A DNA stretch of 64,000 nt from contig NZ_PPDE01000008.1 in assembly GCF_002959915.1 (NCBI RefSeq), positions 1 to 64,000 of the forward strand, in the 5' to 3' direction. The DNA is from Veillonella atypica KON. Lineage in GTDB: Bacteria > Bacillota > Negativicutes > Veillonellales > Veillonellaceae. Below are positions 52,333 through 60,760 of this stretch, piece by piece; within the stretch, counting starts at the first letter, position 1; each line of letters begins with the position of its first letter. Made by a program: the position numbers and the translations under genes. A model generated the notes under the pieces. It had not been told where the DNA came from and did no database searches. It saw only the letters and a program-made list of their open reading frames with translations.

Positions 52333-53463
52333 ATGAAGAAGCAAGTACTTACACTTTTGATGGCGTCTTTGTTGACAGGTACCGCATTTGCTGCACCTGG
52401 TACAGTAACGGAAAAAACACAAGTATTAGAAAGCACTGTATATGGTGCACCTCAAGATGGTGCCGTTGTGGATCGTATTAATCAATTGGATGAAACTGTA
52501 TACGGCAACGGATTTTCTGGCAATACTGCTACATTGAGTAAACGTGTAGATTCTTTATATGATTCCGTTGAAGGTAGTGGTACTAATATTTCATTGCGTG
52601 AAGAAATGGACGCACTTGAATATACATACCAAAACAGCATTAATGATGGTTCCTTGGTAGAACGTGTTGAAAAGATGGAACGTAGTGTGAATGGTAGAAT
52701 TTCAACAGGTTCATTACAAAAACGTATTATTAGCTTGAAAACCAAGGTATATGGTAGTAATGTAACCCTTACAAATCAAGTAGGAACACTATCTTCTGAT
52801 CACGTGTTCAAGGTAACACTAAATGATGCGGTATCCACAAAAACAAGTCATGAAGGAGATACAATTAAATTCACTGTTGCTGAAAATGTAATGGATGGCA
52901 ATGTATTGTTGGTGCCAGCTGGTACTGTAGGTTCTGCAACGATTACATCCTTGAAAAAAGCGCGCTCTTTTGGACGTAATGGTGCATTAGATATAACTTT
53001 TGAATCTGTTCCTGCTATTGATGGTACAGAATTTACTGCTGTACAAGGTAATGAGGCTAAGGAAAAAACAAAGGGCGAAATTAAAGCAGCTGGTGCCTCT
53101 GTGGCTGGTGCAGTTCTACTTGGCCCTGTTGGCCTAGTAGGTGGTGCTTTCATTAAGGGTAAAAATATTGATTACCCAGTAGGTTCCACTGTATTTATTC
53201 AACCTCAAGACTCTGTATCTATTCAAGGTCTTGTTATTGGTGGTGATGGGTTAGCTCATAGTGATGATGAATTAGCTGAAGCCGTGACAGTACCGACTGC
53301 GAATGATGATTCCGTAGATAGCACTGTGGATGAAGCAGATGATTCAACTGTGAACACTGACGAAGACGATACAAACACTGCTGATTCAGAAGAAGTAGAA
53401 GATACAAATGATACAGCAGAAAATGTTTCACAACCAATCGTCGTAGTAAAGCGTAACCAATAG
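52333..53463 (+). CDS. Exported protein with VYG-type repeats and acidic tail
   Basis: After a signal peptide (KKQVLTLLMASLLTGTAFA), residues ~30-145 hold five or six imperfect repeats of ~22-27 residues: VLESTVYG, QLDETVYG, SLYDSVEG, KMERSVNG, SLKTKVYG, each separated by a Leu-x2-Arg-type amphipathic helix. A beta-rich part follows (VPAGTVGSATITSLKKARSF), then a Gly-zipper-like hydrophobic stretch (GASVAGAVLLGPVGLVGGAF). The last ~65 residues are an Asp/Glu/Thr-rich disordered tail. The ATG at 52333 has GGAGG upstream. It lies 15 bases before the OstA/LptD-like gene, so an outer-membrane role is inferred; the family is not recognised. Confidence 0.8.
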   Translation: MKKQVLTLLMASLLTGTAFAAPGTVTEKTQVLESTVYGAPQDGAVVDRINQLDETVYGNGFSGNTATLSKRVDSLYDSVEGSGTNISLREEMDALEYTYQNSINDGSLVERVEKMERSVNGRISTGSLQKRIISLKTKVYGSNVTLTNQVGTLSSDHVFKVTLNDAVSTKTSHEGDTIKFTVAENVMDGNVLLVPAGTVGSATITSLKKARSFGRNGALDITFESVPAIDGTEFTAVQGNEAKEKTKGEIKAAGASVAGAVLLGPVGLVGGAFIKGKNIDYPVGSTVFIQPQDSVSIQGLVIGGDGLAHSDDELAEAVTVPTANDDSVDSTVDEADDSTVNTDEDDTNTADSEEVEDTNDTAENVSQPIVVVKRNQ

Positions 53464-53478
53464 AGGAGTTTAGTAACC

Positions 53479-55029
53479 ATGAGGAAACAAAGAGTACAAT
53501 GGCTCGTGGCAGCATGTTTGCTTTGTTTAGCCCAGCCAGCGTGGGCTGCTTCAGACTCAATTACATATCAAGATAGTTTAGATAGTATATCTGAATCCTA
53601 TCCAGGTGAACTGCAACAACCTTCGACACCTGAACGCAGCAATATTCGTGTTGTTCGTCGTGGTGCTTCACCGATTACTGCACCGACAGAAAAGTTACCA
53701 ACTCGTGTAGATGCAGATAAGATGACATATTCCGGTAGTACTGGCGATGTAAATGCTTTTGGTAATGTAGTGGTTACTCAAGGTAATCGCACATTATTAG
53801 CTAATCGCATTACTGGTAATACTAAGACTACAGAGTATAGGACTGCAGATGGACCATATCGCTATTTAGAAGATGGTGGTAAAACAAAAGACCTTACTGG
53901 TGATGTTATGACCTATCGTACTAGCGATCAACATTTTGATGCAGGTCATACACAAGGCTGGTCTGATCCGTATTATGTGAAGGGTCAAAACTTATCTTAT
54001 GATGGGCAAACTGGTTCCATAGAGAAGGGTATGATTACGTCTAAGCATGCGATGGCATTTAAGCATACACCTGATTACCGTATTGAAGGTGAAGATATTA
54101 AAATCTATCCTGGCGATAAGGTAGTGATTCAACATCCAAGCTTTTACATCAAGAATTTTAAACTTTTTAGCTTGAAATCTTATACAAAATCTATACGTGG
54201 AGATAAACAAGGTAAAGTAAGTGCTTTTTCTATTATGCCTCGCCCTATTTATAATAGTGATGATGGCATTGGATTGCGTGGTAATGCAGAAATTCCATTG
54301 GGTAAATCTGGTGAAGCGTATTTTGATTACAAATGGTATTCAAAAGCCGGATTTAAGCCTCAAATTGGATATCGCTATTTCTTACCTTGGGGAACTGCAT
54401 CCATCGGGTATAGTAAAGTATCCAATGAATATAATGATGAAACTGTATGGGTAGAAAAAATCGGCGAATTACGTCTTGATACACATACGTACCATATTGG
54501 TAAATCTCAATTTACTGCACGTGGTGAAACAAGCATTGGTTATTGGAAGGAAGGATCTGTAAAGGGGGTCCATAAGGACTATAAGGTAGAAGTATCTCAT
54601 GATCCTATCAACCTTTGGAAAGATGGTACTTTGCGATTCTTCGGTGGTTATCAACGCGATTATTATGGCTATGATAAGTCAATACGTAGCATGCCGTACT
54701 GGGGCGCTCAATTCCGTACAGCTGTAGGATCTAGAGTTAATGCGTGGGTATCGTATAATCAACGCAATATTAGCTATAACAACTCGCCATATCGCTTTGA
54801 TGGTACAGAGCTTCCTAAGGAGCTCATCTATGGTGGTTCCTTTAAATTGACACGTCTCGATGATATTTCGGTGAGTGTTAAACAAAATATGATGAGTGGC
54901 GATGTGGATTCTATCTATTACACATACCATCGTGATTTGCACTCCTTTGATATGTATTTAACATATAAAGATTCTCATAAAAATAACAATAACCAATGGA
55001 AAATCAAATTCGTTGGTAAAGATTTCTAA
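53479..55029 (+). CDS. OstA/LptD-like outer-membrane protein
   Basis: A 516-residue protein with a signal peptide (WLVAACLLCLAQPAWAA). An OstA/LptA-like beta-jellyroll follows, about 70-200 (VDADKMTYSGSTGDVNAFGNVVVTQGNRT..LLANRITGN; GDVMTYRTSDQHFDA). The rest, from about 240, alternates hydrophobic and polar residues with many aromatics, ending in KIKFVGKDF, as expected of an outer-membrane barrel with a C-terminal Phe. This matches a compact LptD that inserts LPS into the outer membrane, as in Negativicutes. The neighbours (repeat protein, galU) also point to the envelope. The exact role is inferred. Confidence 0.82.
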   Translation: MRKQRVQWLVAACLLCLAQPAWAASDSITYQDSLDSISESYPGELQQPSTPERSNIRVVRRGASPITAPTEKLPTRVDADKMTYSGSTGDVNAFGNVVVTQGNRTLLANRITGNTKTTEYRTADGPYRYLEDGGKTKDLTGDVMTYRTSDQHFDAGHTQGWSDPYYVKGQNLSYDGQTGSIEKGMITSKHAMAFKHTPDYRIEGEDIKIYPGDKVVIQHPSFYIKNFKLFSLKSYTKSIRGDKQGKVSAFSIMPRPIYNSDDGIGLRGNAEIPLGKSGEAYFDYKWYSKAGFKPQIGYRYFLPWGTASIGYSKVSNEYNDETVWVEKIGELRLDTHTYHIGKSQFTARGETSIGYWKEGSVKGVHKDYKVEVSHDPINLWKDGTLRFFGGYQRDYYGYDKSIRSMPYWGAQFRTAVGSRVNAWVSYNQRNISYNNSPYRFDGTELPKELIYGGSFKLTRLDDISVSVKQNMMSGDVDSIYYTYHRDLHSFDMYLTYKDSHKNNNNQWKIKFVGKDF

Positions 55030-55040
55030 GGAGCATACAC

Positions 55041-55901
55041 ATGAAGTCTATTCGTAAGGCTGTCATTCCAGCAGCTGGTTTCGGTACACGTTTTTTGCCA
55101 GCTACGAAAGCACAACCAAAGGAAATGTTGCCTATTGTTGATACACCGGCGATTCAATATATTGTAAAAGAAGCACTCGATTCTGGTATCGAAGAAATTC
55201 TTATCATAACAGGTCGTAGCAAACGCGCCATAGAAGACCATTTTGATAGCAGTGTCGAGCTAGAAGAGCTATTACAAAAGCAAGGTAAAAATAAACAATT
55301 AGCCATGGTAAAAGATTTGGCGGATATTAAAATTCATTTTATTCGTCAAAAATCACCGCGTGGTTTAGGTGATGCCGTATTATGTGCTAAAGCGTTTATT
55401 GGTGACGAGCCATTTGCTGTATTATTAGGTGATGACATTGTTTATAATCCAGAAAAACCATGCTTACAACAGTTGATGGATTGTTATGAACAACATCCAG
55501 GTATCATATTAGGTGCTCAATTTGTACCGAATGAAAAGGTAAGCTCCTATGGTATTGTGTCCGGAGAACCGTTGGCAGATAACTTGTATCGCGTTCATGG
55601 CTTAGTAGAAAAACCAAGTGTTGATAAGGCACCGTCCAATTTAGCTGTTCTTGGTCGATATATTTTAACACCTGATATTTTTGATATCTTAGAGAATACA
55701 AAACCAGGTGTTGGTAATGAAGTACAACTAACAGATGCATTAGCTGCATCCAAAACAGATACTTACGCTTTAGCCTATGAAGGTGTTCGCTATGATACGG
55801 GTGATAAATTAGGCTATTTGAAAGCTACCGTGGAATATGCGCTTCGTAATGAAGAATTAGGGGCAGCATTTAAGGAATATTTAAAAGGATTGAAGTTATA
55901 A
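55041..55901 (+). CDS. galU: UTP-glucose-1-phosphate uridylyltransferase
   Basis: GalU makes UDP-glucose, a precursor of LPS and capsule sugars and the partner substrate of GalE (62211-63200). The N-terminus AVIPAAGFGTRFLPATKAQPKEMLPIVD is the nucleotide-binding signature; PRGLGDAVLCAK, LGDDIVYN, GLVEKPS and YDTGDKLGYLKATVEYAL follow. The length (286) is normal. AAGGAG precedes the ATG, 11 bases after the OstA/LptD-like gene. A terminator closes the unit. Confidence 0.97.
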   Translation: MKSIRKAVIPAAGFGTRFLPATKAQPKEMLPIVDTPAIQYIVKEALDSGIEEILIITGRSKRAIEDHFDSSVELEELLQKQGKNKQLAMVKDLADIKIHFIRQKSPRGLGDAVLCAKAFIGDEPFAVLLGDDIVYNPEKPCLQQLMDCYEQHPGIILGAQFVPNEKVSSYGIVSGEPLADNLYRVHGLVEKPSVDKAPSNLAVLGRYILTPDIFDILENTKPGVGNEVQLTDALAASKTDTYALAYEGVRYDTGDKLGYLKATVEYALRNEELGAAFKEYLKGLKL

Positions 55902-55940
55902 AATAGCTTATATATTCTTTGGATTTAAATATAAAATTGA

Positions 55941-55974
55941 GGCCACCATTGATTATCAATGGTGGCTTTTGTTG
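55941..55974 (+). terminator. Terminator after galU
   Basis: GCCACCATTGAT and ATCAATGGTGGC form a 12-bp stem with almost no loop, then TTTT. Confidence 0.9.
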
Positions 55975-55996
55975 TTAACTCGTATGTCATACTAGG

Positions 55997-56051
55997 TTGA
56001 CTATAGTGTTTCCGTTGATTATAATTTAATAGTAATGGTATAAAACTATTA
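55997..56051 (+). promoter_or_regulatory. Promoter and inverted repeat of the hotdog-bioY unit
   Basis: TTGACT (55997-56002) and a perfect TATAAT (56020-56025) are exactly 17 bases apart. Directly after it lies TAATAGT-N11-ACTATTA (56027-56051), a perfect 7-bp inverted repeat spanning the likely transcription start, a position suited to a repressor. It does not resemble the usual BirA operator, so the regulator is unknown. Confidence 0.65.
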
Positions 56052-56079
56052 TTATACTGATTAAATTATAAGGAGTAAT

Positions 56080-56622
56080 ATGCGAGATCTATTAGCTCTT
56101 TTAACGGATGAAGAAACGTTAAATTTACCTACTAATTGCGTTATTACGAAGGCTTATTTTGATACGCAAGGCACAGATGAAACTGTGTTTCATGGTGTAG
56201 AGTATAAAGGCAATCATATATCCGTTTGTATGTCCAATACAAGTGGTACGTTATGGGTTAATTTATTACAACTAACAAGACCTTTACAAATTCGTGAGAC
56301 TCCTAAAGTTGATGATTCACTTAAACGTATTACATTTACAAAGGATGAAATTATACAATTTGTAGAGGATGTAAATGATCGCAATCGTATTCATCGTGAA
56401 GTTCCTTATATTGTGCCAGGGTTACTTATACTTGAGTATCTTTGGATGCATATGATAAATAGTAACACAAAGGTAGGCATGTCTATTCGTTTTTTATCTC
56501 CTATGCTTGCTAATGATTGTGTTTCTATTGAAAGCCAACGTGAAGGTAATGTCTTAGTTGGCGCGTTAGATGATATGATTCTTTTTAAGGCTCGTCTCTA
56601 TGATGAGCATAGAACAAATTAA
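56080..56622 (+). CDS. Hotdog-like (MaoC-type) protein next to bioY
   Basis: A 180-residue protein. Its middle, FTKDEIIQFVEDVNDRNRIHREVPYIVPGLLILEYLW (about 85-125), follows the pattern of MaoC-like hydratases (phase: start of the fold, D-x-N-x-I-H, then GLL). SIRFLSPMLANDCVSIE matches the later strand. The Asp and His of the MaoC active site (NDRNRIH) are kept. MaoC proteins hydrate enoyl-CoA or enoyl-ACP. The N-terminal ~80 residues could be a degenerate first hotdog half. With bioY downstream, a link to biotin or fatty acids is possible, but unproven. Confidence 0.65.
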   Translation: MRDLLALLTDEETLNLPTNCVITKAYFDTQGTDETVFHGVEYKGNHISVCMSNTSGTLWVNLLQLTRPLQIRETPKVDDSLKRITFTKDEIIQFVEDVNDRNRIHREVPYIVPGLLILEYLWMHMINSNTKVGMSIRFLSPMLANDCVSIESQREGNVLVGALDDMILFKARLYDEHRTN

Positions 56623-56646
56623 GATTTTATGTGAATGAGGTATATT

Positions 56647-57159
56647 ATGGAAGCAAGACGTTTAACAAAAATGGCTTTATTAACAGCGCTATTGTGTGTA
56701 TCAGCATGGATTTCATTTCCATTACCATTTAGTCCTGTTCCTGTGATTGCGTTAACTTTGGTTGCCACATTAACCGGATTAATGTTGAAACCTAAGGAAG
56801 CATTTATTGTATTTTTAGTATATATTTTATTAGGCTTAATAGGGGTTCCCGTGTTTGCTGGTGGAACGTCTGGGTTAGCTAAATTATGGGGTCCTACAGG
56901 TGGATTTATAGTTTCTTGGCCAATAGCATATACTTTATTAAGTATTTGCAAAGGTAAGTCTCAAAACTTTTTTTCTTATGCTTGGCGCTCTATTGTTATA
57001 ACAATTCCTGTAGTATATTTTTTTGGTGTTATAGGATTTATGCTTGTTACAGGAACTCCACTTTGGGCTGCATTAACTGCTGCAATGTTTCCTTATATTC
57101 CTGGAGATATTGTAAAATGTTTAGTTGCTGCGTGGTTAGCTACTAAAATTAAAATTTAA
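56647..57159 (+). CDS. bioY: Biotin transporter BioY
   Basis: BioY binds and imports biotin, alone or with the ECF module. The 170-residue membrane protein has RRLTKMALLTALLCVSAWISFPLPFSPVPVIALTL, GLIGVPVFAGGTSGLAKLWGPTGGFIVSWPIA and FPYIPGDIVKCLVAAWLA, all diagnostic. The ATG at 56647 follows the family start. It lies 24 bases after the hotdog gene with no terminator between, so both share the promoter at 55997. No complete biotin synthesis cluster is visible, suggesting reliance on uptake (inference). Confidence 0.95.
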   Translation: MEARRLTKMALLTALLCVSAWISFPLPFSPVPVIALTLVATLTGLMLKPKEAFIVFLVYILLGLIGVPVFAGGTSGLAKLWGPTGGFIVSWPIAYTLLSICKGKSQNFFSYAWRSIVITIPVVYFFGVIGFMLVTGTPLWAALTAAMFPYIPGDIVKCLVAAWLATKIKI

Positions 57160-57160
57160 T

Positions 57161-57205
57161 ATAAATAAGGAGGTGTCTATGTATATATACACCTCCTTAT
57201 TTATA
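57161..57205 (+). terminator. Terminator after bioY
   Basis: ATAAATAAGGAGGTGT and ACACCTCCTTATTTAT form a 16-bp stem around CTATGTATAT. The left arm contains AAGGAGGTG, the perfect Shine-Dalgarno sequence, which is buried in the stem; no gene start follows it. Confidence 0.85.
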
Positions 57206-57351
57206 TTATTTTCTTATTTATTTTTGTGAACTAAGAGCTAGATGAAGATGTTGTGAAATAACTAGTAATCATTGATTCTTCAAAAATAGACAAAGAATTA
57301 CTAAAAGAATGGTATAATAAAGAGTAATATTTTTATCCTTTAGGAGTTATC

Positions 57352-58350
57352 ATGCAAATTAATAAAGCAGCCCTAGAGATTTTTGATTTTACATCATCTT
57401 TAGCGGTCTATTCTGAACATGAATTAAAAATAGGTGAGCAAGACATACATGACTATATTGCAGGCCATGTAACGAAAGCTTTTAAAGATCCCGGCGCGAG
57501 AACAGGGACGTTACATGCACATAGCCCTATGGGAAAGCGAATCGGTGAATATAAATCTGGTGAAATCTCCTTTATCACGTTAGCAAAAGAGTTAGGGGAG
57601 AAGACCTTTGACTATATGAAACAAGCCACAGTAGGCGTTGTCATTGATACTATTGTATGCGATGTGGTGACAGACACATCCTATATTTGTATGCTATTAT
57701 GTCAGGCTCATGATGCCTTTACGCATCAATTGTTTAGTGAAGATGATGGATCCTTATCGACTGAACTTGTACCACATAAGGCGGTATTGCCGATGCCGAC
57801 ACAAAAGTTGCGAGCTTTTGTTGCCATAAATACATTGGATTTATCTGTTCGCATTTTTGAACCAAAAGGTGAATATGACGGTGAAGTTTGTTATATCTTA
57901 GCAGATAAGGTGTTACAACTCGGTACAGATCAATCCTCTAGGGATACTGTTAAAAAGGTAAAAAACATTATAGATAAGGTGGCTCAAGCGCACGAATCCG
58001 ATGGTGTAGCAGAGCTGACGATGGCAAAGTCTATGATTGCTAAAAATGCAGAAGTATCTGATACGGTTAATCCTGTTCGCATTGTGGAAGAGGTATTTAA
58101 GTCTAATCCCATTCAACAAGAAGCTGCTAAAAAGGAGTTAGCTGAACAGGATATGATGCGGCCTTTACCGGTAAATCGTGAATTTGCTACGAAGGTAGGC
58201 GAACATCATAAGATTAAAACCGATACTGGCATAGAAATTTCGTTCCCTGTAGAATATATGCAAAATCGAGAGTTTATCGAAATTAAAACTAATGATGATG
58301 GTACTTTACGCATTGAATTAAAGAATATAAATAAAATTGTTAATAAATAG
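57352..58350 (+). CDS. Nucleoid-associated protein, NdpA/YejK-like
   Basis: A 332-residue protein of the 37-kDa nucleoid-associated family. The family layout is seen in the N-terminal ALEIFDFTSSLAVYSEHEL, the middle VGVVIDTIVCDVVTDTSYICMLLC, and the C-terminal EISFPVEYMQNREFIEIKTNDDGTLRIELKNI. The C-terminal region from about 200 is helical and charged. Family members bind DNA and the nucleoid; the precise role is unknown. AGGAG precedes the ATG. The following ybaK starts 11 bases after the stop. Confidence 0.85.
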   Translation: MQINKAALEIFDFTSSLAVYSEHELKIGEQDIHDYIAGHVTKAFKDPGARTGTLHAHSPMGKRIGEYKSGEISFITLAKELGEKTFDYMKQATVGVVIDTIVCDVVTDTSYICMLLCQAHDAFTHQLFSEDDGSLSTELVPHKAVLPMPTQKLRAFVAINTLDLSVRIFEPKGEYDGEVCYILADKVLQLGTDQSSRDTVKKVKNIIDKVAQAHESDGVAELTMAKSMIAKNAEVSDTVNPVRIVEEVFKSNPIQQEAAKKELAEQDMMRPLPVNREFATKVGEHHKIKTDTGIEISFPVEYMQNREFIEIKTNDDGTLRIELKNINKIVNK

Positions 58351-58361
58351 GAGGCTCTTGT

Positions 58362-58853
58362 ATGAGTAAGGAAAAGCATAAAAAAACAAATGCATTACGC
58401 ATATTAGATACTCATCACATAGCATATACGATTAATGAATATGAATGGTCTGAAGAACGAGGTCAGGGTGTTCATGTAGCTGATGAACTAGGTCTTGATG
58501 AAAAAGAAGTATTTAAGACTTTAGTTGGCAAGGGTGATAAAACAGGATATGTAGTATTCTGTATTCCTGTAGCTGAAGAACTAGATATGAAACAGGCTGC
58601 TCGTGTCAGTGGTAATAAATCAGTTGAATTAATTCATGTTAAGGACTTATTAGGTATAACTGGTTATTTACGGGGTGGTTGCTCGCCGGTAGGTATGAAA
58701 AAGCTATTTCCTACATATTTTGATGAAACGATGCAAGCTCAAGAGGCTGTATATGTTAGTGCTGGTTTACGAGGCATGCAGATGCATGTTAATCCACAAG
58801 ATTTACAATCTGTAGTAAATGCTGAATTTGTACCGCTTACCATGAAGCATTAG
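58362..58853 (+). CDS. ybaK: Cys-tRNA(Pro)/aminoacyl-tRNA deacylase YbaK
   Basis: YbaK clears cysteine mischarged on tRNA-Pro by prolyl-tRNA synthetase. The protein has ALRILDTHHIAYTINEYEW, DEKEVFKTLVGKGDKTGYVV, KQAARVSGNKSVELI and the family signature YLRGGCSPVGMKKLFPTY. The length (163) is standard. GGAGG precedes the ATG. It sits in a compact run of genes with 8-20 base gaps. Confidence 0.94.
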   Translation: MSKEKHKKTNALRILDTHHIAYTINEYEWSEERGQGVHVADELGLDEKEVFKTLVGKGDKTGYVVFCIPVAEELDMKQAARVSGNKSVELIHVKDLLGITGYLRGGCSPVGMKKLFPTYFDETMQAQEAVYVSAGLRGMQMHVNPQDLQSVVNAEFVPLTMKH

Positions 58854-58861
58854 GAGGTTGT

Positions 58862-59524
58862 ATGGCGAAGAAATTTTATGCTGTAAAAGCAGGCCGTACG
58901 CCAGGTATTTATGAAACTTGGAGCGATTGTGAAAAACAGGTTAAAGGCTTTGGTGGGGCTATTTATAAATCGTTTCCCACTAAGTCAGAAGCTCAGGCTT
59001 TTATAGGTGATGAAGGCATGAGTATTGGTGATTATCTAGCATCATCAAAAACGTCTAAAACAAACCATACAAAGAAATCTATAGTCCCTGATTTCTCAGA
59101 AACCAATCATTTAATTGCATATATCGATGGCAGTTATGATAAATATAATCAGTCTGTAGGTTCAGGTGGTATTATGTTTCTAAATGGAAACAAAGAAACA
59201 TTTTCATTCGGCACAAAAGATGTGAAATATACAGAGTTTTGGAATGTGTCTGGTGAGTTATTGGCGGCTATGCATGTTATGGAATATGCTTTAACTCATG
59301 GGATTTCTAAGTGTTCCTTATATTATGATTATATGGGGATTGAAATGTGGGCCACGAAGAAGTGGAAACGAAATAATGTATTAACCAATGAATATGCAGC
59401 ATTTTGTGAACGTATATTTCCACATGTGAAAGTATACTTTCACAAGGTACATGCTCATACGGGTGATACATATAATGAAATGGCTGACCAACTCGCAAAG
59501 GCAGGGGCAGCGATAGGTAAATAA
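58862..59524 (+). CDS. rnhA: RNase H with N-terminal viroplasmin-like domain
   Basis: RNase H degrades RNA in RNA-DNA hybrids. The first ~50 residues, KKFYAVKAGRTPGIYETWSDCEKQVKGF..AIYKSFPTKSEAQAFI, are the viroplasmin/RNH1-N domain that binds double-stranded nucleic acid. The catalytic domain has the metal-binding carboxylates: IAYIDGSYDK (Asp), SGELLAAMHVME (Glu), LYYDYMGIEMWA (Asp) and AHTGDTYNEMADQLAKAG (Asp). The 220-residue length fits the fused Firmicutes form. AGGAGG precedes the ATG, 8 bases after ybaK. Confidence 0.94.
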   Translation: MAKKFYAVKAGRTPGIYETWSDCEKQVKGFGGAIYKSFPTKSEAQAFIGDEGMSIGDYLASSKTSKTNHTKKSIVPDFSETNHLIAYIDGSYDKYNQSVGSGGIMFLNGNKETFSFGTKDVKYTEFWNVSGELLAAMHVMEYALTHGISKCSLYYDYMGIEMWATKKWKRNNVLTNEYAAFCERIFPHVKVYFHKVHAHTGDTYNEMADQLAKAGAAIGK

Positions 59525-59541
59525 TCTAAAAGGGGAAAACA

Positions 59542-60459
59542 ATGCGCGTTTGTGTAACGGGGGGCGCCGGATTTATAGGGTCCCATCTGGTCGATCGACT
59601 CATAGCATTAGGTCATACAGTATTGGTAATCGATAATCTTACAACAGGGGTACGAGAATTTGTTAATCCAAAAGCAACATTCATAGAAATGGATGTACGA
59701 GACGCTAACATAGAATCTATTTTTGCAGATTTTAAACCTCAAGTGGTATTTCATGAAGCGGCACAAACGATGGTACCTGCATCTATGGAAAATCCTAAGA
59801 TGGATTGTGATGTGAATCTAATGGGATTAATTAATATGCTCGAAGCAGCTAGAAAGCATAATGTTTCACATTTTCTAATGCCATCCTCTGCTGCAGTGTA
59901 TGGTGATCTCGATACATTACCACTCACAGAAGACATGTCTGGTAAACCGACATCATTTTATGGCCTTACAAAATTGACAGCTGAAGGATATTTACGTATT
60001 TATGAACAAGCTTTTGGATTAAAAACAGTATGCTTTAGATATGCTAATGTATATGGGCCACGTCAAGGGGATGGTGGAGAAGGCGGTGTAATCAGTATTT
60101 TCAACCGCCTCATTAATGAGGATAAGCCGCTTACCATTTTTGGGGATGGTGAGCAAACACGTGATTTTGTATATGTAGCTGATGTAGTTGAGGCTAATAT
60201 TAAAGCTATGAATCATCCTGACTTAACAGGAATTTATAATATTTCTACCAATACGAGTACATCTGTCAATGAATTGGTAGGCTATTTTGCATCTATCAGT
60301 GGTAAAGAAATTGTAACTAATTATGAAGCAGAGCGGGTTGGAGATATACGCCATTCTCGCTTATGTAATAAAAAAGCAAAAAAGGATTTTGGATTTGAAG
60401 CCACTGTTAGTTTAGATTGTGGATTGGGTGATACCTTCTCATATTTTAAGGGGAAATAA
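59542..60459 (+). CDS. NAD-dependent nucleotide-sugar epimerase/dehydratase
   Basis: A short-chain extended dehydrogenase. TGGAGFIGSHLVDRL binds NAD, and SSAAVYGD with SFYGLTKLTAEGYL (Tyr-x3-Lys) forms the active site. RYANVYGPRQGDGGEGGVISIFNRL and GDGEQTRDFVYVADVVEAN are typical of UDP-glucose 4-epimerase-like enzymes. It could be a second UDP-glucose or UDP-GlcNAc epimerase, or a dehydratase of related sugars; sequence alone does not decide. A clear GalE lies at 62211. GGGG precedes the ATG at 59542. Confidence 0.92.
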   Translation: MRVCVTGGAGFIGSHLVDRLIALGHTVLVIDNLTTGVREFVNPKATFIEMDVRDANIESIFADFKPQVVFHEAAQTMVPASMENPKMDCDVNLMGLINMLEAARKHNVSHFLMPSSAAVYGDLDTLPLTEDMSGKPTSFYGLTKLTAEGYLRIYEQAFGLKTVCFRYANVYGPRQGDGGEGGVISIFNRLINEDKPLTIFGDGEQTRDFVYVADVVEANIKAMNHPDLTGIYNISTNTSTSVNELVGYFASISGKEIVTNYEAERVGDIRHSRLCNKKAKKDFGFEATVSLDCGLGDTFSYFKGK

Positions 60460-60469
60460 ATATAGGATT

Positions 60470-60748
60470 ATGAGTGAAACGTATTTTCTGATTATTATGA
60501 CCGTATGGAATTTTATTGTCTTTTGTATATATGGATATGATAAGTTATCCGCTATAAAGGGGTATGAGCGGATTTCTGAATTTACATTGCTATTTTTAGC
60601 CTTTGCCTTTGGTGGTTTAGGCGCTTTATTGGGCATGGTAGTATGTCATCATAAAACAGCAAAATTGAAATTTAAGTTATTGATTCCCATCGCTATTCTT
60701 TGGTCCGTATTTGGTATCGGTTATGGCTATGGTTGGATTGGTGCATAA
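60470..60748 (+). CDS. DUF1294 membrane protein
   Basis: A 92-residue protein with three or four membrane helices. The DUF1294 signature is seen in FIVFCIYGYDKLSAIKGYERISEFTLLFLAFAFGGLGALLGMVVCHHKTAKLKF. Family function is unknown. The ATG at 60470 follows TAGGA, 10 bases after the epimerase stop; a longer in-frame reading would run inside the epimerase gene. pgi follows with AAAGGAG overlapping the stop. Confidence 0.87.
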   Translation: MSETYFLIIMTVWNFIVFCIYGYDKLSAIKGYERISEFTLLFLAFAFGGLGALLGMVVCHHKTAKLKFKLLIPIAILWSVFGIGYGYGWIGA

Positions 60749-60760
60749 AGGAGATACTTG

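Noticed and set aside
52438-52770. DNA tandem repeat in the exported repeat protein
   Set aside because: The repeats are visible only at protein level and are diverged; there is no DNA-level tandem array.
53234-53560. Minus-strand ORFs rich in Ser, Val and Leu
   Set aside because: Complement of the Asp/Thr-rich tail of the exported repeat protein.
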